Shown: in pieces, positions 45,140-45,531 of the stretch
How the letters are laid out: each line of letters opens with the position of its first letter
Position numbering within the stretch: position 1 is the stretch's first letter
Origin: Pseudomonadota bacterium
GTDB lineage: Bacteria; Pseudomonadota; Alphaproteobacteria; UBA2136; JAPKEQ01
Length of the DNA stretch: 45,531 nt
Direction of reading: 5' to 3'
NCBI GenBank assembly: GCA_036141575.1
Contig: JAYZXF010000013.1
Span: forward strand, 1-45,531
The notes under the pieces: generated by a model
The model's input: only the letters and a program-made list of their open reading frames with translations
The model's database searches: none
Told to the model about the DNA's origin: nothing
Made by a program: the position numbers and the translations under genes

Positions 45140-45531
45140 TGAAAACAAAGCTTCTTTATACAACAGCTCTTCTTGGAGCGACGTTACTTTCTGCGTGTGG
45201 TGATGACATCAGTTATGTGCAGAGAGAAAGTCCTTCTAACCCTTATAAGGATTATTTAAATGAGTCTGCAGCTGTTGTTGGAGTTGGTGAGCCTGTAAGC
45301 AAGCAACGTATGAAAGCGAATGCGACGTTTAGTGTTAAAGGTCGTACAACTCTTGAAGAAGCAATGACACGTATTGCGGATACCTATAATATTGCTGTGA
45401 GATATGGTGATGGTGTGCGTACAGAAGTACGTGAAGACCTTGTTGTTGCAGACCTGACTTTTGATGAAGCGCGCTCTTACCTTGAAGATGTCTACGGTGT
45501 GCAAATTATCCGTGAGGGTGAGCGCCGTGTA
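45139..45531 (+). CDS. Secretin-like lipoprotein, N-terminal part (cut off by the window edge)
   Basis: 131 codons without a stop. Lipobox LLSAC (Cys20), then from about residue 55 an STN-like domain: TFSVKGRTTLEEAMTRIADTY, with LVVADLTFDEARSYLEDVYG as the second half. This fits the start of a type IVb pilus secretin such as PilN/BfpB, or of a DotD-like T4BSS lipoprotein; the missing C-terminus prevents a choice. It is coupled to the preceding double-domain gene. Confidence 0.75.
   Translation, partial: MKTKLLYTTALLGATLLSACGDDISYVQRESPSNPYKDYLNESAAVVGVGEPVSKQRMKANATFSVKGRTTLEEAMTRIADTYNIAVRYGDGVRTEVREDLVVADLTFDEARSYLEDVYGVQIIREGERRV

Noticed and set aside
35607-45531. Recently acquired integrative conjugative element
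   Set aside because: No integrase, transposase, tRNA end or direct-repeat att site was seen, and base composition does not stand out from the flanks.

Overview
The window looks like a piece of an alphaproteobacterial chromosome of moderate to low GC. The evidence is gene order: rho-hemJ-hemE next to a probable origin, a Tim44-like gene, hemC-hemD-mitofilin-HemY, mnmG-rsmG-parA-parB, and DUF3576-leuS-lptE-holA. I cannot assign a genus. No tRNA, rRNA, CRISPR array, transposase or integrase is visible.

Layout: (1) 1-5303: a truncated alanine dehydrogenase gene, a BI-1 family membrane protein, an unnamed membrane-anchored protein, and leftward rho, hemJ and hemE. (2) 5304-5703: the only gene-free stretch over 300 bases. 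It holds two perfect DnaA boxes, near-matches and a very AT-rich block, and is the likely replication origin. Genes run mostly left on its left side and right on its right side. (3) 5704-19733: one long rightward series: Tim44-like, mltA, hemC, hemD, mitofilin/Mic60, HemY, Smr, polA, HIT, mnmG, rsmG (carrying a near-perfect parS site), parA, parB. (4) 19728-29083: yggS, a highly expressed porin, DUF3576 lipoprotein, leuS, lptE, holA, then an LpoA-like / yraN / BON-lipoprotein envelope cluster. (5) 29161-35558: hemW, rdgB, rph, bcp and gor leftward, then secB, a CDF metal transporter and a YggT protein. (6) 35709-45531: a chromosomal locus resembling parts of a conjugation-type or type IV secretion/type IVb pilus machine, interrupted by a pirin gene.

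The last region is the most unusual. It encodes a TraF-like periplasmic thioredoxin-fold protein with a CPFC motif, a coupling ATPase (VirD4/TraD/DotL type) that lacks its own membrane anchor and sits between two small two-helix membrane proteins, a lipoprotein, two unrecognised small proteins, a membrane-anchored protein resembling a degenerate TraI_2/MobH HD domain, a periplasmic protein with a duplicated secretin-N-like domain, and the start of a secretin-like (PilN/BfpB- or DotD-like) lipoprotein. No relaxase with intact catalytic residues, integrase or attachment site is seen, so a domesticated protein-secretion or surface machine is more likely than a recent conjugative element. The core assembly genes would have to lie beyond the right edge.

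Functional links: heme synthesis genes (hemE, hemJ, hemC, hemD, HemY, hemW) flank the origin; parABS and the origin are about 12 kb apart, as expected for origin segregation; lptE, the LpoA-like protein, the BON lipoprotein, mltA, the porin and secB serve the outer membrane and cell wall.
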